Below are positions 47,158 through 55,735 of a stretch of 64,000 nucleotides of DNA, piece after piece. Numbering within the stretch: position 1 is the first letter of the stretch; the number at the start of each line of letters is the position of its first letter. Made by a program: the position numbers and the translations under genes. The stretch lies in NCBI RefSeq assembly GCF_963665995.1, contig NZ_OY762512.1:1922001-1986000 (forward strand), in the 5' to 3' direction. Source of the DNA: Pleurocapsa sp. FMAR1 (GTDB lineage Bacteria; Cyanobacteriota; Cyanobacteriia; Cyanobacteriales; Xenococcaceae). Below the pieces are notes generated by a model. That model saw only the letters and a program-made list of their open reading frames with translations. It was not told the DNA's origin and did no database searches.

Positions 47158-47565
47158 ATGAGTAAACAAATAGATATTGACCAAGATTACGTAGCTTGGC
47201 TAGAAGAACAGGTCAAAAAGCTTGAAACCCATAATTTTGAGCAGTTAGATCTAGATAATTTGGTTGAGGAATTAGAAGCTTTGGTACGGAATGAAAAAAG
47301 CGCAGTTAGAAGTTTTACCTACCAAATTATTATTCATTTACTGCTAATTCAATATTGGTCAGAAGAATCACAGTGGAATAGAAACCATTGGCAAGCAAAA
47401 ATAGACAATTTTCAGTTTCAACTTAGTGACAAAATGACAGCTAATTTTAAAAACTTGCTCAGTGATGAGCTTCCTAGGATATACGTCAAGGCTAGAAAAG
47501 CAGCAATTGATAAAACAGGCTTAAAAAGCGATGAAGTGTGGTCTTTGCGAGAAGTAAGGCTTTAG
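47158..47565 (+). CDS. DUF29 family protein, 3' end replaced by a repeat
   Basis: A 135-residue protein. DUF29 proteins are small and widespread in cyanobacteria, of unknown function. Characteristic are YVAWLEEQVKKLETHNFEQL, LVEELEALVRNEKSAVRSFT and WQAKIDNFQFQL. After KAAIDKTGL the usual C-terminus (often ending near P-YTLEQIL) is missing; the last 14 codons come from the structured repeat that begins at 47524. The product may still fold, since most of the domain is present. Confidence 0.8.
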   Translation: MSKQIDIDQDYVAWLEEQVKKLETHNFEQLDLDNLVEELEALVRNEKSAVRSFTYQIIIHLLLIQYWSEESQWNRNHWQAKIDNFQFQLSDKMTANFKNLLSDELPRIYVKARKAAIDKTGLKSDEVWSLREVRL

Positions 47566-47717
47566 CCGCAACTGATGCCCTGAGTTAAAGGGCTGTCTTG
47601 GTGAGCATTCCCTTGCGCCTGACGGCGACGCGGGGTCTCACCGCTATTCCACTCTCGCGGTGGGGGTCACATGCGGCTCACGCCTTTGTCCCATGAACAA
47701 CTTCATTTCTGAGCGAT
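47524..47717. repeat. structured GC-rich repeat, copy B
   Basis: A 194-base copy of the element at 41845-42022. The 143-base core (47575-47717) differs from copy A by one base. Copy B carries a longer variable segment with GTAAGGCTTTAGCCGCAAC, where copy A has about nine unrelated bases. Its left end lies inside the DUF29 reading frame, showing that the element inserted there or carried that sequence along. The right end is CTTCATTTCTGAGCGAT. Confidence 0.85.
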
Positions 47718-48028
47718 CGCTTTCCTGAAACTTGTCCTTATAGCCTAGATAAAATTATTGGTTTTGATTGAAAATGTCGCTATGCTAGCTTCACACACCA
47801 ACTTAGGAGACAAGTAACCTAAGTCATATTGCGGATTTTTTGCTCGTATTTATATCAGTTAGTTAAGTCAAATGACCGATGTTTTGCTCAAGCACAGCAC
47901 TTAATATAATTATAGATACTTCTCGAACATTTCCAGAGCTTACATGGTGAGAATAGATTGTAGGCTCTGGTTTTACTTTTTACCCATTGATATCTAAACT
48001 GGGCATAATAGCTATTATTGTTTGACTA
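47718..48028. other. intergenic region upstream of tlyA
   Basis: About 310 bases without a recognised gene. It includes a HIP1 octamer at its left edge and an ACTTAGG/CCTAAGT inverted pair near 47802-47825. No RNA gene was identified. Confidence 0.4.
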
Positions 48029-48826
48029 TTGGCGAAACAGCGATTAGATAAATTATTAGTCAGTCTTGAACTTTGTGATTCTCGCGCTTTGGCACAAAGT
48101 TTAATTAGAGCAGGAAAAGTAAAAGTTAATCAAGAAATTATTGATAAGCCAGGCACTGAAGTAAAGCTTGATGCCCAGATTGAGGTAAAAGAGAAGCCAC
48201 CCTATGTATCTCGTGGCGGAAAAAAACTAATCAAAGCTCTGCAAACCTTTAATATTGATGTGCAAGACCGAATTTGTTTGGACGGGGGAATTTCTACAGG
48301 GGGATTTACCGACTGCTTATTACAGTCTGGGGCAAAGCTAGTCTACGGAATTGATGTCGGTTATGGACAGGTTGCCTGGAGTATTCGTACGTGCGATCGC
48401 GTTATCCTTAAAGAAAGAACTAACATACGCCATCTAACTCCTAATCAGCTATACGACGATGGGACAATGGCAGATTTAGGAGTCATGGATCTATCGTTTA
48501 TCTCTTTAACCAAGGTGCTAGAGCCTTTATGGAATCTATTAACGACTTCAAAAGAGGTAGTGCTTTTAGTCAAACCTCAGTTTGAAGTAGGACGAGCCAG
48601 AGTGGGCAAAAAAGGTGTGGTGCGTAACCTCGATGACCGAGCCTCAGCTATTCTACAGGTTTGGCAAGCGGCTCAAAAGCTAGGTTGGCAATACCAAGGA
48701 CTGACCAGATCTCCCATTACTGGTCCCGCGGGTAATGTCGAGTATTTATTATGGTTAAAAGCTGATACTGCTTCAGAACTTATTGCTCTAGATTTAGCAC
48801 AAATCAAGCAGATAATCGCCGAGTAA
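48029..48826 (+). CDS. tlyA: TlyA family rRNA 2'-O-methyltransferase
   Basis: A 265-residue protein with an N-terminal S4 RNA-binding domain (QRLDKLLVSLELCDSRALAQ, RAGKVKVNQEIIDKPG) and a C-terminal FtsJ-like methyltransferase (SRGGKKLIKALQTF, LDGGISTGGFTDCLLQ, LLVKPQFEVGR). Relatives methylate riboses in 16S and 23S rRNA; older annotation as hemolysin is misleading. The start is TTG at 48029, the only codon giving the usual MAKQRLDKLL N-terminus. Confidence 0.93.
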   Translation: MAKQRLDKLLVSLELCDSRALAQSLIRAGKVKVNQEIIDKPGTEVKLDAQIEVKEKPPYVSRGGKKLIKALQTFNIDVQDRICLDGGISTGGFTDCLLQSGAKLVYGIDVGYGQVAWSIRTCDRVILKERTNIRHLTPNQLYDDGTMADLGVMDLSFISLTKVLEPLWNLLTTSKEVVLLVKPQFEVGRARVGKKGVVRNLDDRASAILQVWQAAQKLGWQYQGLTRSPITGPAGNVEYLLWLKADTASELIALDLAQIKQIIAE

Positions 48827-48905
48827 AAACTAATAGGTTTACTTGACTACAAGGCTCTTTAACCAGAACTTGCTACCTCAAATTAATATCTAAACACTAA
48901 ACATT

Positions 48906-49052
48906 AGACTTCTTGCATAAATATTTTTTTTAGATATTTTCGATGTTAGTTTTTAATTCCTGACCTCTTTCGAGACCCCGCTAGCAAGGGAATGCTCGAA
49001 TTGACCTCTGACCTCTGACTTAACCAAGATTTATGATTCGTGCAAGAGGTCT
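48906..49052. repeat. 147-bp MITE-like element containing a hairpin
   Basis: Inverted ends AGACTTCTTGCAT (left) and ATTCGTGCAAGAGGTCT (right) enclose 147 bases, with ATT next to each end as a possible target duplication. Inside, 48970-48999 forms a hairpin TCGAG/CTCGA whose two arms (24 bases) match parts of the structured repeats A and B in reverse orientation. A solo end of the same kind (GACCTCGTGCATAAAT) is at 40857. No coding capacity. Confidence 0.65.
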
Positions 49053-49060
49053 ATTAACTG

Positions 49061-49450
49061 CTAACTAATCAGAGTATCTTTAGCACTTTTTGGTTGTCGT
49101 CTTCTTGATTGTTCGCTGTTAGAACTCGATCGATCCTGACCAGATGATGTTTCTATTTTGATTAAAATATTTGGTCCCGAACTCGCCAGACGAAAAATCA
49201 TGCCGTCTAGTGCCTTAGTTTGTTCAACCCGTTTTCCATCTATATAAGTGCCGTTGGAACCAAGATTTACAACTTCCCATTCATCTTCTCCTGATTTTCT
49301 AACCTCAACATGATGGCGAGATACGACAGCACTATAGAGAACCACCTCATTATTAGTGGCACGACCAATTTTGATACTGGGTTCGTCATAAAAACTCCAG
49401 CTTTGAACTGCTACTGATTGAAGAGGATGTAATAATGTTAATGTGATCAC
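49061..49450 (-). CDS. FHA domain protein
   Basis: A 129-residue protein consisting mainly of an FHA domain, which binds phosphothreonine peptides. The signature is IKIGRATNNEVVLYSAVVSR followed by HHVEVRKSG and VVNLGSNGTYIDGKRVEQ. The C-terminal 25 residues are disordered and rich in Ser and Arg. Partner kinases are not adjacent. No membrane helix or signal peptide. Confidence 0.9.
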   Translation of the reverse strand: MITLTLLHPLQSVAVQSWSFYDEPSIKIGRATNNEVVLYSAVVSRHHVEVRKSGEDEWEVVNLGSNGTYIDGKRVEQTKALDGMIFRLASSGPNILIKIETSSGQDRSSSNSEQSRRRQPKSAKDTLIS

Positions 49451-49677
49451 AGATACGTCCTTTGAAGAATAGCTTATGGTCTAAAAGCCAGAAGAAAAAA
49501 TTCTGGTGATAAATATATTTAGGACACTTTATATTTCGTCGTATTTTCTAATTCAGAGCATAAAAATAAGCAAATTTGCAATTTCAATACTAGCCGATAT
49601 GGACAGTTGTGTCCTATATTTTGCTGCATAATGGGTAAAATATATCAAAAACTACAACAAACTGGCGCTGATTGTTG

Positions 49678-50001
49678 CTAACGCCAACTCTTATTCTCTA
49701 AATCTCTTATTTGACGTTCGAGGCGATCAATACGCCCTCGTAGCTCATCCATTTCTGCCTGACGTGGTACTCCTAAATCTTGAAGCATATTTTTCATCTG
49801 TCTTTCAACCTGCTTTGTCACTCCTCCTGACTCCGTATTTAGCTGAGACATCAGATCGTCTACAAAAGATTTTGCCTGATCGGAATTAAGTTTGCCGTCT
49901 CTAACCCACTCATCACTAACTTCTTTAATTTTTTCTGCCACTAAAGAAGTTGTGCCAATACCAACCATCAATAACTGCTTTAGCCAATCATTATTATCCA
50001 T
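49678..50001 (-). CDS. phasin-like helical protein
   Basis: A 107-residue, almost wholly helical protein. The N-terminal LKQLLMVGIGTTSLVAEKIK and the C-terminal coiled coil (RQAEMDELRGRIDRLERQIR) are typical of the small phasin-superfamily proteins of cyanobacteria. Phasins coat polyhydroxyalkanoate granules; whether this member does so is not shown by context, since no PHA synthesis genes are in the window. Confidence 0.75.
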   Translation of the reverse strand: MDNNDWLKQLLMVGIGTTSLVAEKIKEVSDEWVRDGKLNSDQAKSFVDDLMSQLNTESGGVTKQVERQMKNMLQDLGVPRQAEMDELRGRIDRLERQIRDLENKSWR

Positions 50002-50087
50002 TCGTATGTATCCTCATCTTTATTTACTATGTTATTAGATCGTAGAATAGCTCAACGTAAATATAACTAATTTCTTTGTAAAATTAT

Positions 50088-50408
50088 ATGGTTATTGAAT
50101 GGCTCAAGTTTAGAGTGGATCGAGAATCACGAGAAAAGTTTATTCAACAAGATGAAGCAATCTGGACTACTACACTTTCTACCTATCCTGGCTATATAGG
50201 CAAAGAAGTTTGGATTGAACCGACTGCACCTGGCAAAGTGATTATGATTATTCGTTGGCAAACTCGCGAACAGTGGAAATCAATTCCGATGAAGGATTTG
50301 GCAGCTATTGAAAAAAAATTTTCTAAAGTGATGCGAGAAATGAACATCAGCTACAAAATGATTGAAAGCAAGGAGTTTCAAATCCGCAAATTCCCCTCAA
50401 AACAATGA
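50088..50408 (+). CDS. TIGR03792 family protein
   Basis: A 106-residue protein of a mainly cyanobacterial family with a dimeric alpha-beta-barrel (ABM-like) look. Conserved are VIEWLKFRVDRESREKFIQQ, then YPGYIGKEVWIEPTAPGKVI. No function is established. It is followed after 31 bases by a zinc-ribbon gene on the same strand, possibly one transcript. Confidence 0.85.
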   Translation: MVIEWLKFRVDRESREKFIQQDEAIWTTTLSTYPGYIGKEVWIEPTAPGKVIMIIRWQTREQWKSIPMKDLAAIEKKFSKVMREMNISYKMIESKEFQIRKFPSKQ

Positions 50409-50439
50409 ACAATAAACAATTATCCTTCATCCCTTTAAA

Positions 50440-50799
50440 ATGTTTACTTGTCCAAGATGCAAACAGCCTGTAAATTCTCAGGCAGCCACTTGTCCTCACT
50501 GCAATAATCAGTTAAAAGCTTTTGGTCATCCAGGTATGCCTCTGTATCAATCAACAAATGAAGAAGCATTGTGCGATCGCTGTACCTATCACCTTGATGA
50601 TACCTGTAATTTCCCCCAACGCCCTGATGCTAAAAGCTGCACCCTCTTTCATGATTATTCCATACCCTTAGTTCCAGAAGCGATTCCTGCTAGCCAAAAA
50701 GGTTGGGCTGAAATCAAAAACTGGTTATATCGCCATCGGGGGTTAGTTGCGATCGCACTTTTAATTTTTGTGAGTGTGATACTTGTTTGGGCTAGATAA
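50440..50799 (+). CDS. zinc-ribbon protein with C-terminal membrane helix
   Basis: A 119-residue protein. The first 21 residues form a zinc ribbon (FTCPRCKQPV, then CPHCNNQL). A second cysteine group follows (CDRCTYHLDDTCNFPQR, then SCTLF). The C-terminus is a single membrane helix (GLVAIALLIFVSVILVWA) with the zinc domains expected in the cytoplasm. The function is unknown; such tail-anchored zinc ribbons are common in cyanobacteria. Confidence 0.8.
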   Translation: MFTCPRCKQPVNSQAATCPHCNNQLKAFGHPGMPLYQSTNEEALCDRCTYHLDDTCNFPQRPDAKSCTLFHDYSIPLVPEAIPASQKGWAEIKNWLYRHRGLVAIALLIFVSVILVWAR

Positions 50800-50805
50800 A
50801 ATAAT

Positions 50806-52041
50806 TTAAGGTTTTGATTTTTTCTGATCTAAGCGTGCTGCTGCTTCTAGTGCAGATTTGTTCCTAGCCTTCTGGGCGTAATACTTTAGCTGCTGAATTT
50901 CCATCCCGCTTAAAATACTTAAGTCTTCTAAGTCTATTCCTCGCATTAGCATTTCTATACACCAGGTTTGTCTGGCTTGTTCAATCGCAGGAGGTTCTCC
51001 TTGAGGCGTTAACAAGTCTGTGGTTAGCTTTTGCCAAGTGTTTTCTAGTTCAACTCTGGTCATCGCCTCACCTGCATCATCGATAAATATTTCTGCTCGA
51101 TTGTCTTTACGGCTTTTAAGCCATTGAGTCAAAGGATTGATAGAACTTGAGCCATAGCGATAGCCCATGATCCAATGATTTATCGGTACTTGGCGCACTT
51201 TGCCATAATTTATTTGTAAGATATTTTGCTGGGGTTCAACCACCGAATGCGATCGCTCTAGACGCAAGGCTTCTTCTGGAGACAAACCCGCCCCAAACAA
51301 AACATACACCAGAGCAAATTCCTGTCTGCCAGTTTTTCTTGCCTGACGAAACAGCGATCGCACCAAGCTAGCTGGCAAATCAACTGCTTCTGGAGGTTCG
51401 ACTTTGACAATACTAGTTTCGCTAACCTCTAATGCGGAAGCAGATGTAGTAAAACCGTGTAAAAATAGAGTCACCAGACTGGCTAAAAAATCATCTTCCT
51501 CATCCCAAAGGTTATAGCCTTCGCAGCTAGACTGGACAACAAAATAACCCATCAAGACAAAGTTTAAAAGGTTAACAATTTGCTCAGGAGTCAAACTGCT
51601 ATCTAAACCTTCTTTGGCGATCGCTTCTTCTAAATACTCGGCAACATAACGATTAGCTTCACTCAACCCTTTTCCCAAAGCTAAACGATTTTCTATAGGA
51701 TAGTTTCCCGATTCTCCCACAATAGAACGAACTAAATCTGGTGCTTTCTCTAGAGTAAGCAAACTTTTTTGAGCATATTCCTGTAAAAATTCTGCCACGC
51801 TATCTTTAGCGTTTGCCTGTTCTACTAAAGCATGAACCAATTTGGCAAATACTGCCGAATCTTCAATTACGGCTAAAAGCAAGCGATATTTGTTGCCAAA
51901 ATTGCGAAATAGGGTTACTTCATTTACCTGAGCGCGTTCGGCAACAGCTTTAGTAGTAGTTTCAGTAACACCGCGCTCGGCAAATAAGTCTAAGGCAGCT
52001 TCAATTAATCGGGCTTTAGTGGACTTTCGGGGGGTTGACAT
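50806..52041 (-). CDS. TetR-type regulator fused to a degenerate tyrosine-recombinase-like domain
   Basis: About 411 residues. Residues 5-52 form the TetR helix-turn-helix (TKARLIEAALDLFAERGVTE, then VNEVTLFRNFGNKYRLL), followed by a TetR ligand domain to about residue 200. The C-terminal half resembles a phage-integrase catalytic fold: ALVYVLFGAGLSPEEALRL, INYGKVRQVPI and RQTWCIEMLMRGIDLEDLSI. The first catalytic Arg is replaced by Ser and the late His by Met, so it should not recombine DNA. I start at ATG 52041, 16 codons inside the longest frame. It is divergent from desC (293 bases) and may regulate it. Confidence 0.75.
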   Translation of the reverse strand: MSTPRKSTKARLIEAALDLFAERGVTETTTKAVAERAQVNEVTLFRNFGNKYRLLLAVIEDSAVFAKLVHALVEQANAKDSVAEFLQEYAQKSLLTLEKAPDLVRSIVGESGNYPIENRLALGKGLSEANRYVAEYLEEAIAKEGLDSSLTPEQIVNLLNFVLMGYFVVQSSCEGYNLWDEEDDFLASLVTLFLHGFTTSASALEVSETSIVKVEPPEAVDLPASLVRSLFRQARKTGRQEFALVYVLFGAGLSPEEALRLERSHSVVEPQQNILQINYGKVRQVPINHWIMGYRYGSSSINPLTQWLKSRKDNRAEIFIDDAGEAMTRVELENTWQKLTTDLLTPQGEPPAIEQARQTWCIEMLMRGIDLEDLSILSGMEIQQLKYYAQKARNKSALEAAARLDQKKSKP

Positions 52042-52333
52042 AAAGATAAAATCGATATCTAAGACAAACTCGCTCAAGCTGAACAGCATTTATTTCAGCT
52101 ATTTGCCTCTATTTTAAACACACAAATAATTTTCATGCCTATCAGTTTAAATTAAAGAATGTAAGTACTACTTGCACTGAAAAAAAATACCTGCTAGACT
52201 GCAATTATGTAAGCGACACTTGCAGAACTTATTTAAAGTAAAAACTATAAGCACAGCGAGAGTCTCATAGTATACGCAACCAGCGTAATCTCTAAAGCTC
52301 ACAACTTAGAATATTTTTAGGATTAGTTTATTA

Positions 52334-53188
52334 ATGACACAGCAATTAATTGCTCCCAAAAGCCAGCCATCAACTCAGCCAGAGGCTCAACCAGAAGAAA
52401 AACTAGAATTATCTTGGGTCAACATTTTCGTTTTTGCCTCGTTTCATCTCATTGCCTTAACCGCACCTTGGTTTTTCTCTTGGTCTGCTTTGGGCGTAGC
52501 CATCTTTTTCCATTGGTTGTGCGGTAGCATTGGTATTTGTTTAGCATACCACCGCATCCTAACTCATCGTAGTTTGGAAGTACCCAAGTGGTTAGAACGT
52601 ATTTTAGTAACCTGTGGCGCATTGGCACTTCAGGGTGGTCCGATTTTCTGGGTAGCAGGACACAGTTTGCACCATGCTCATACAGAAGATAACGACAGAG
52701 ATCCTCACTCGGCAAAAAAAGGCTTTTGGTGGAGTCATATGGGCTGGTTAATGTACAAGCAAGATAAATATTTTGACTATGACCAATACAAAAAATATGC
52801 ACCTCGTGCCGATAGAGATCCCTATTATCGCTGGTTAAACAAGAACTTTATTTTGGTACAGATTGCTCTTGGTTTAGCCTTATTAGCTATAGGCGGATGG
52901 TCTTTTGTGATCTACGGTATTTTTGTTAGAGTGGTGACTTTGTGGCACTGTACTTGGTTTGTTAATAGTGCAACTCACTTCTGGGGCTACAAAAACTTTG
53001 AATGTGAAGATGGTTCTCTAAACAATTGGTGGGTAGGTATTTTGGCTTACGGCGAAGGCTGGCACAACAACCACCACTTTAATCCTCGTGTTGCCAAAGC
53101 TGGTCAACGCTGGTGGGAAATTGATGTTACTTGGTGGGCAATTCAAGTCCTAAAAAGTTTAGGATTAGCCAAGAAAATAGTGTCGTAA
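52334..53188 (+). CDS. desC: acyl-lipid delta-9 fatty acid desaturase
   Basis: A 284-residue membrane di-iron enzyme that introduces the first double bond into membrane-lipid acyl chains, using ferredoxin in cyanobacteria. The three histidine boxes are AYHRILTHRS, GHSLHHAHTEDNDRDPHS and GWHNNHHFNPR. Four hydrophobic segments fit the family. The N-terminal 27 residues are Pro/Gln/Glu-rich and precede the catalytic part. The paired TetR-type gene upstream suggests regulation, for example by temperature or lipid state. Confidence 0.93.
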   Translation: MTQQLIAPKSQPSTQPEAQPEEKLELSWVNIFVFASFHLIALTAPWFFSWSALGVAIFFHWLCGSIGICLAYHRILTHRSLEVPKWLERILVTCGALALQGGPIFWVAGHSLHHAHTEDNDRDPHSAKKGFWWSHMGWLMYKQDKYFDYDQYKKYAPRADRDPYYRWLNKNFILVQIALGLALLAIGGWSFVIYGIFVRVVTLWHCTWFVNSATHFWGYKNFECEDGSLNNWWVGILAYGEGWHNNHHFNPRVAKAGQRWWEIDVTWWAIQVLKSLGLAKKIVS

Positions 53189-53362
53189 AACTAATTAAAA
53201 AAATTATAGCGATCGCTTTTACTTAGAGTCTAAGTTAACTTTAAGTAAAAGCTTTTTTTTTAGCAAAATTTAAGTGCCATTTGATTCTAAAATACTGCTA
53301 TGGGCTGTTAAGCATTTAATAAATTTGATGGTATTGCGTAAAAAAACAAGAATAGTAGCCGT

Positions 53363-54178
53363 TTGAAACCTCGTAAACAGTTTGGTCAGCATTGGTTAAA
53401 AGATGAAAGTGTCTTAGAGCAAATTATCATTGCTGCGGAGTTAAAGAAAAGCGATCGTGTCTTGGAAATTGGACCAGGTACAGGATCTTTAACCACTAAA
53501 ATCCTCTCAATAGTCAACGCTTTGGTATCTGTAGAAATTGATCGCGATTTATGCAAAAAATTAGCCAGAAAATATGGCGAATATAATAACTTTCTCCTGG
53601 CTCAGGGTGACTTTTTACAGCTAGATTTGGAAGCATTGTTAACAGACTTTCCCAAGTTTCAGAATCCCAATAAAGTAGTTGCTAACATCCCTTACAACAT
53701 TACAGGCCCGATTATTGAAAAGCTGTTAGGCAAAATCGCTACTCCCGCGCCACAGCAATATGAATCCATAGTATTGCTAGTTCAAAAAGAAGTAGGAGAA
53801 AGGTTAGTAGCCACACCAGGGACCAAAGCTTTTGGTGCATTATCAATTCGCGTTCAATATTTAGCAAGCTGTGAATTAATTTGTGATGTTGACCACAGAG
53901 CTTTTTATCCGCCACCAAAAGTAGATTCAGTTGTAATTAGATTACGTCCTAGAAGATTAGCTAATCCTGCTAAGAATCCCCGTCAACTAGAAACATTAAT
54001 TAAGCTAGGTTTTGCTAGTCGCCGTAAAATGCTGCGTAATAACTTAAAAAGTTTGATTGATATTAATGATTTGAGTCAACTATTAGAAAAACTAGAGTTT
54101 AGTCCTCAATGTAGAGCCGAGGATTTGACTATGGAAAACTGGATTTTACTTAGTAATAACTTTAATCCTTCTAAGTGA
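53363..54178 (+). CDS. rsmA: RsmA (KsgA), 16S rRNA dimethyladenosine transferase
   Basis: Dimethylates two adjacent adenines near the 3' end of 16S rRNA. SAM-binding and catalytic motifs are VLEIGPGTGSLTTKIL, VEIDRDL and VANIPYNITGPI. The N-terminus KPRKQFGQHWLKDESVLEQI is typical. The start is a TTG at 53363, which gives the conserved N-terminus. Length 271 fits the family. The frequent cyanobacterial neighbour ispE is not present; an alkyltransferase-like gene follows after 16 bases. Confidence 0.95.
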   Translation: MKPRKQFGQHWLKDESVLEQIIIAAELKKSDRVLEIGPGTGSLTTKILSIVNALVSVEIDRDLCKKLARKYGEYNNFLLAQGDFLQLDLEALLTDFPKFQNPNKVVANIPYNITGPIIEKLLGKIATPAPQQYESIVLLVQKEVGERLVATPGTKAFGALSIRVQYLASCELICDVDHRAFYPPPKVDSVVIRLRPRRLANPAKNPRQLETLIKLGFASRRKMLRNNLKSLIDINDLSQLLEKLEFSPQCRAEDLTMENWILLSNNFNPSK

Positions 54179-54194
54179 GCAATTTATTACCTCA

Positions 54195-54509
54195 ATGTCT
54201 CAATACGAACTTATCTATAGCACTGTCCGCAAAATTCCTTTCGGAAAAGTTGCCACCTACGGACAAATTGCCGATATTTCAGGACTATATGGTAAGGCTC
54301 GTTTAGTCGGGTATGCTCTGTTTCGAGTAGATCTAAAAGATGATATTCCTTGGCATCGCGTGGTTAATTCCCAAGGAGAAATTTCTTATTCTTTTCAGCG
54401 TCAGGGTGGAGATTATCTGCAAAAAGTTTTGTTAGAAGAAGAAGGAATTGAATTTAAACATAACGGCAAGATAGATCTAAGTAAATATCGTTGGCAACCT
54501 ACTCAGTAG
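54195..54509 (+). CDS. alkyltransferase-like protein (MGMT fold without active Cys)
   Basis: A 104-residue protein of the MGMT family. YSTVRKIPFGKVATYGQIAD is the DNA-binding helix region. The active-site motif PCHR of true methyltransferases reads PWHRVVNSQGEIS here, so the alkyl-accepting cysteine is replaced by tryptophan. Such ATL proteins bind O6-alkylguanine, flip it out and pass the lesion to nucleotide-excision repair. Tightly linked to rsmA. Confidence 0.92.
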   Translation: MSQYELIYSTVRKIPFGKVATYGQIADISGLYGKARLVGYALFRVDLKDDIPWHRVVNSQGEISYSFQRQGGDYLQKVLLEEEGIEFKHNGKIDLSKYRWQPTQ

Positions 54510-54841
54510 CCTTAAGTTTGAAAAGAAAAATATTTGCTTTACTTTGGTTGCCAAAAATCCTCAGACATAGGACGGCTATCGTATTGTTCAATTTAGTTTA
54601 AATTCTTGAAGAAGAAATTCTTTCAATTTTAGCCTCCTTTCTTTTATAATTAGGTCATTATTTTTTGACTTTTATATTCTTGATTAATAACTCAATTTAT
54701 CTAATGCGATCGCCTAACTCAGAACGATCAAGATGAGTGGCGTAGATTGTCAAAGGGGTTGATGGGCGTAGTAAAATCTCAAAGAGCGAAGGTGTTTAAT
54801 TGTCGAGCCATCGTAACCCAACAACCCGTAATTTACAATGT
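54510..54841. other. intergenic region, no feature seen
   Basis: About 330 AT-rich bases between convergent genes (the ATL gene and the FkbM pseudogene). No coding frame, RNA or repeat was recognised. Confidence 0.4.
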
Positions 54842-55664
54842 TTATCTGCTGGCATAAATATTGTAAATGTCTAAATGTCTGAATACAGGGTCTTGCTCTT
54901 GCTTAATTTTTGAAAAACCCCTTTCTCTTAGCAATTCATATATAAACAGCACTCTATCATTAATATTGTGAACCTCAACAATAACTTGCTTAATTTTTAT
55001 CCAATCTTCAGAATTGATGCCTTGTAGCACATCTAATTCAGCCTTCTCAACATCAATTTTTAACAAATCTATCTGGTTTATTAATTGTTCTTCTATAATC
55101 TGTGAAATTGTCTTTATTTGACATTCGATCTTTTGTTCAAAATAGGCAAAATCAGTTAATTTATCCGTAATAAGACAAAACATTGAATGAGGTAAAAATT
55201 TAATTAAGCTGAATGGAAAAGGCAACTTTTCTGTATTGTCCCTAATAGTTGCAGCAAACTGCTGTTTTTCTTCTCCTGAAGAGTCTGGATACATAGTTGA
55301 AATAGCTGTAGCATTTGGATAATGTAGTAAATTCTACAGTTCTGGGCTGCTTTCCTAAACCAATTTGAAATACGTTAATTTTGTCTGAATTATATTTATT
55401 GGCATTTTGATCTAGAGCAGCAAAAATGCTAGGCATAGGTTCAAACGCAAAAATGTCAGCTTTACCGTCGCACAAATTATTTATCATTAAAGCAAACAAG
55501 CCAATATTTGCCCCAACGTCAAAAATTATATCTCCTTCTTTTATAACGATCCCATACTTTAAATAACCCTGTACCTGCTGGTATAATATTTTTGCTTCAT
55601 CAGCTTTGAGACAAAAAACCTCCTGGTTATTTGGCAGATAAATTTTTGCTAATTGCTTTTTCAT
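54842..55664 (-). pseudogene. FkbM family methyltransferase gene with a frameshift
   Basis: Two overlapping frames together make one methyltransferase of about 270 residues. The first has IIFDVGANIGLFALMINNLC and IFAFEPMPSIFAAL (SAM-binding). The second continues with YPNATAISTMYPDSSGEEKQ, LLKIDVEKAELDVLQGIN and KQVIVEVHNINDR. They join if one base is changed near 55327-55333, after RTVEF. Members often methylate sugar or lipid hydroxyls. No biosynthetic cluster surrounds it. Probably inactive; sequencing error is possible. Confidence 0.85.
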
Positions 55665-55735
55665 CAGATGAGGTTTTGTTTCTAAAATTGGTGATTAGTT
55701 ATCTTATTTCGACAATCGCATCTACTCAAAGTAGA

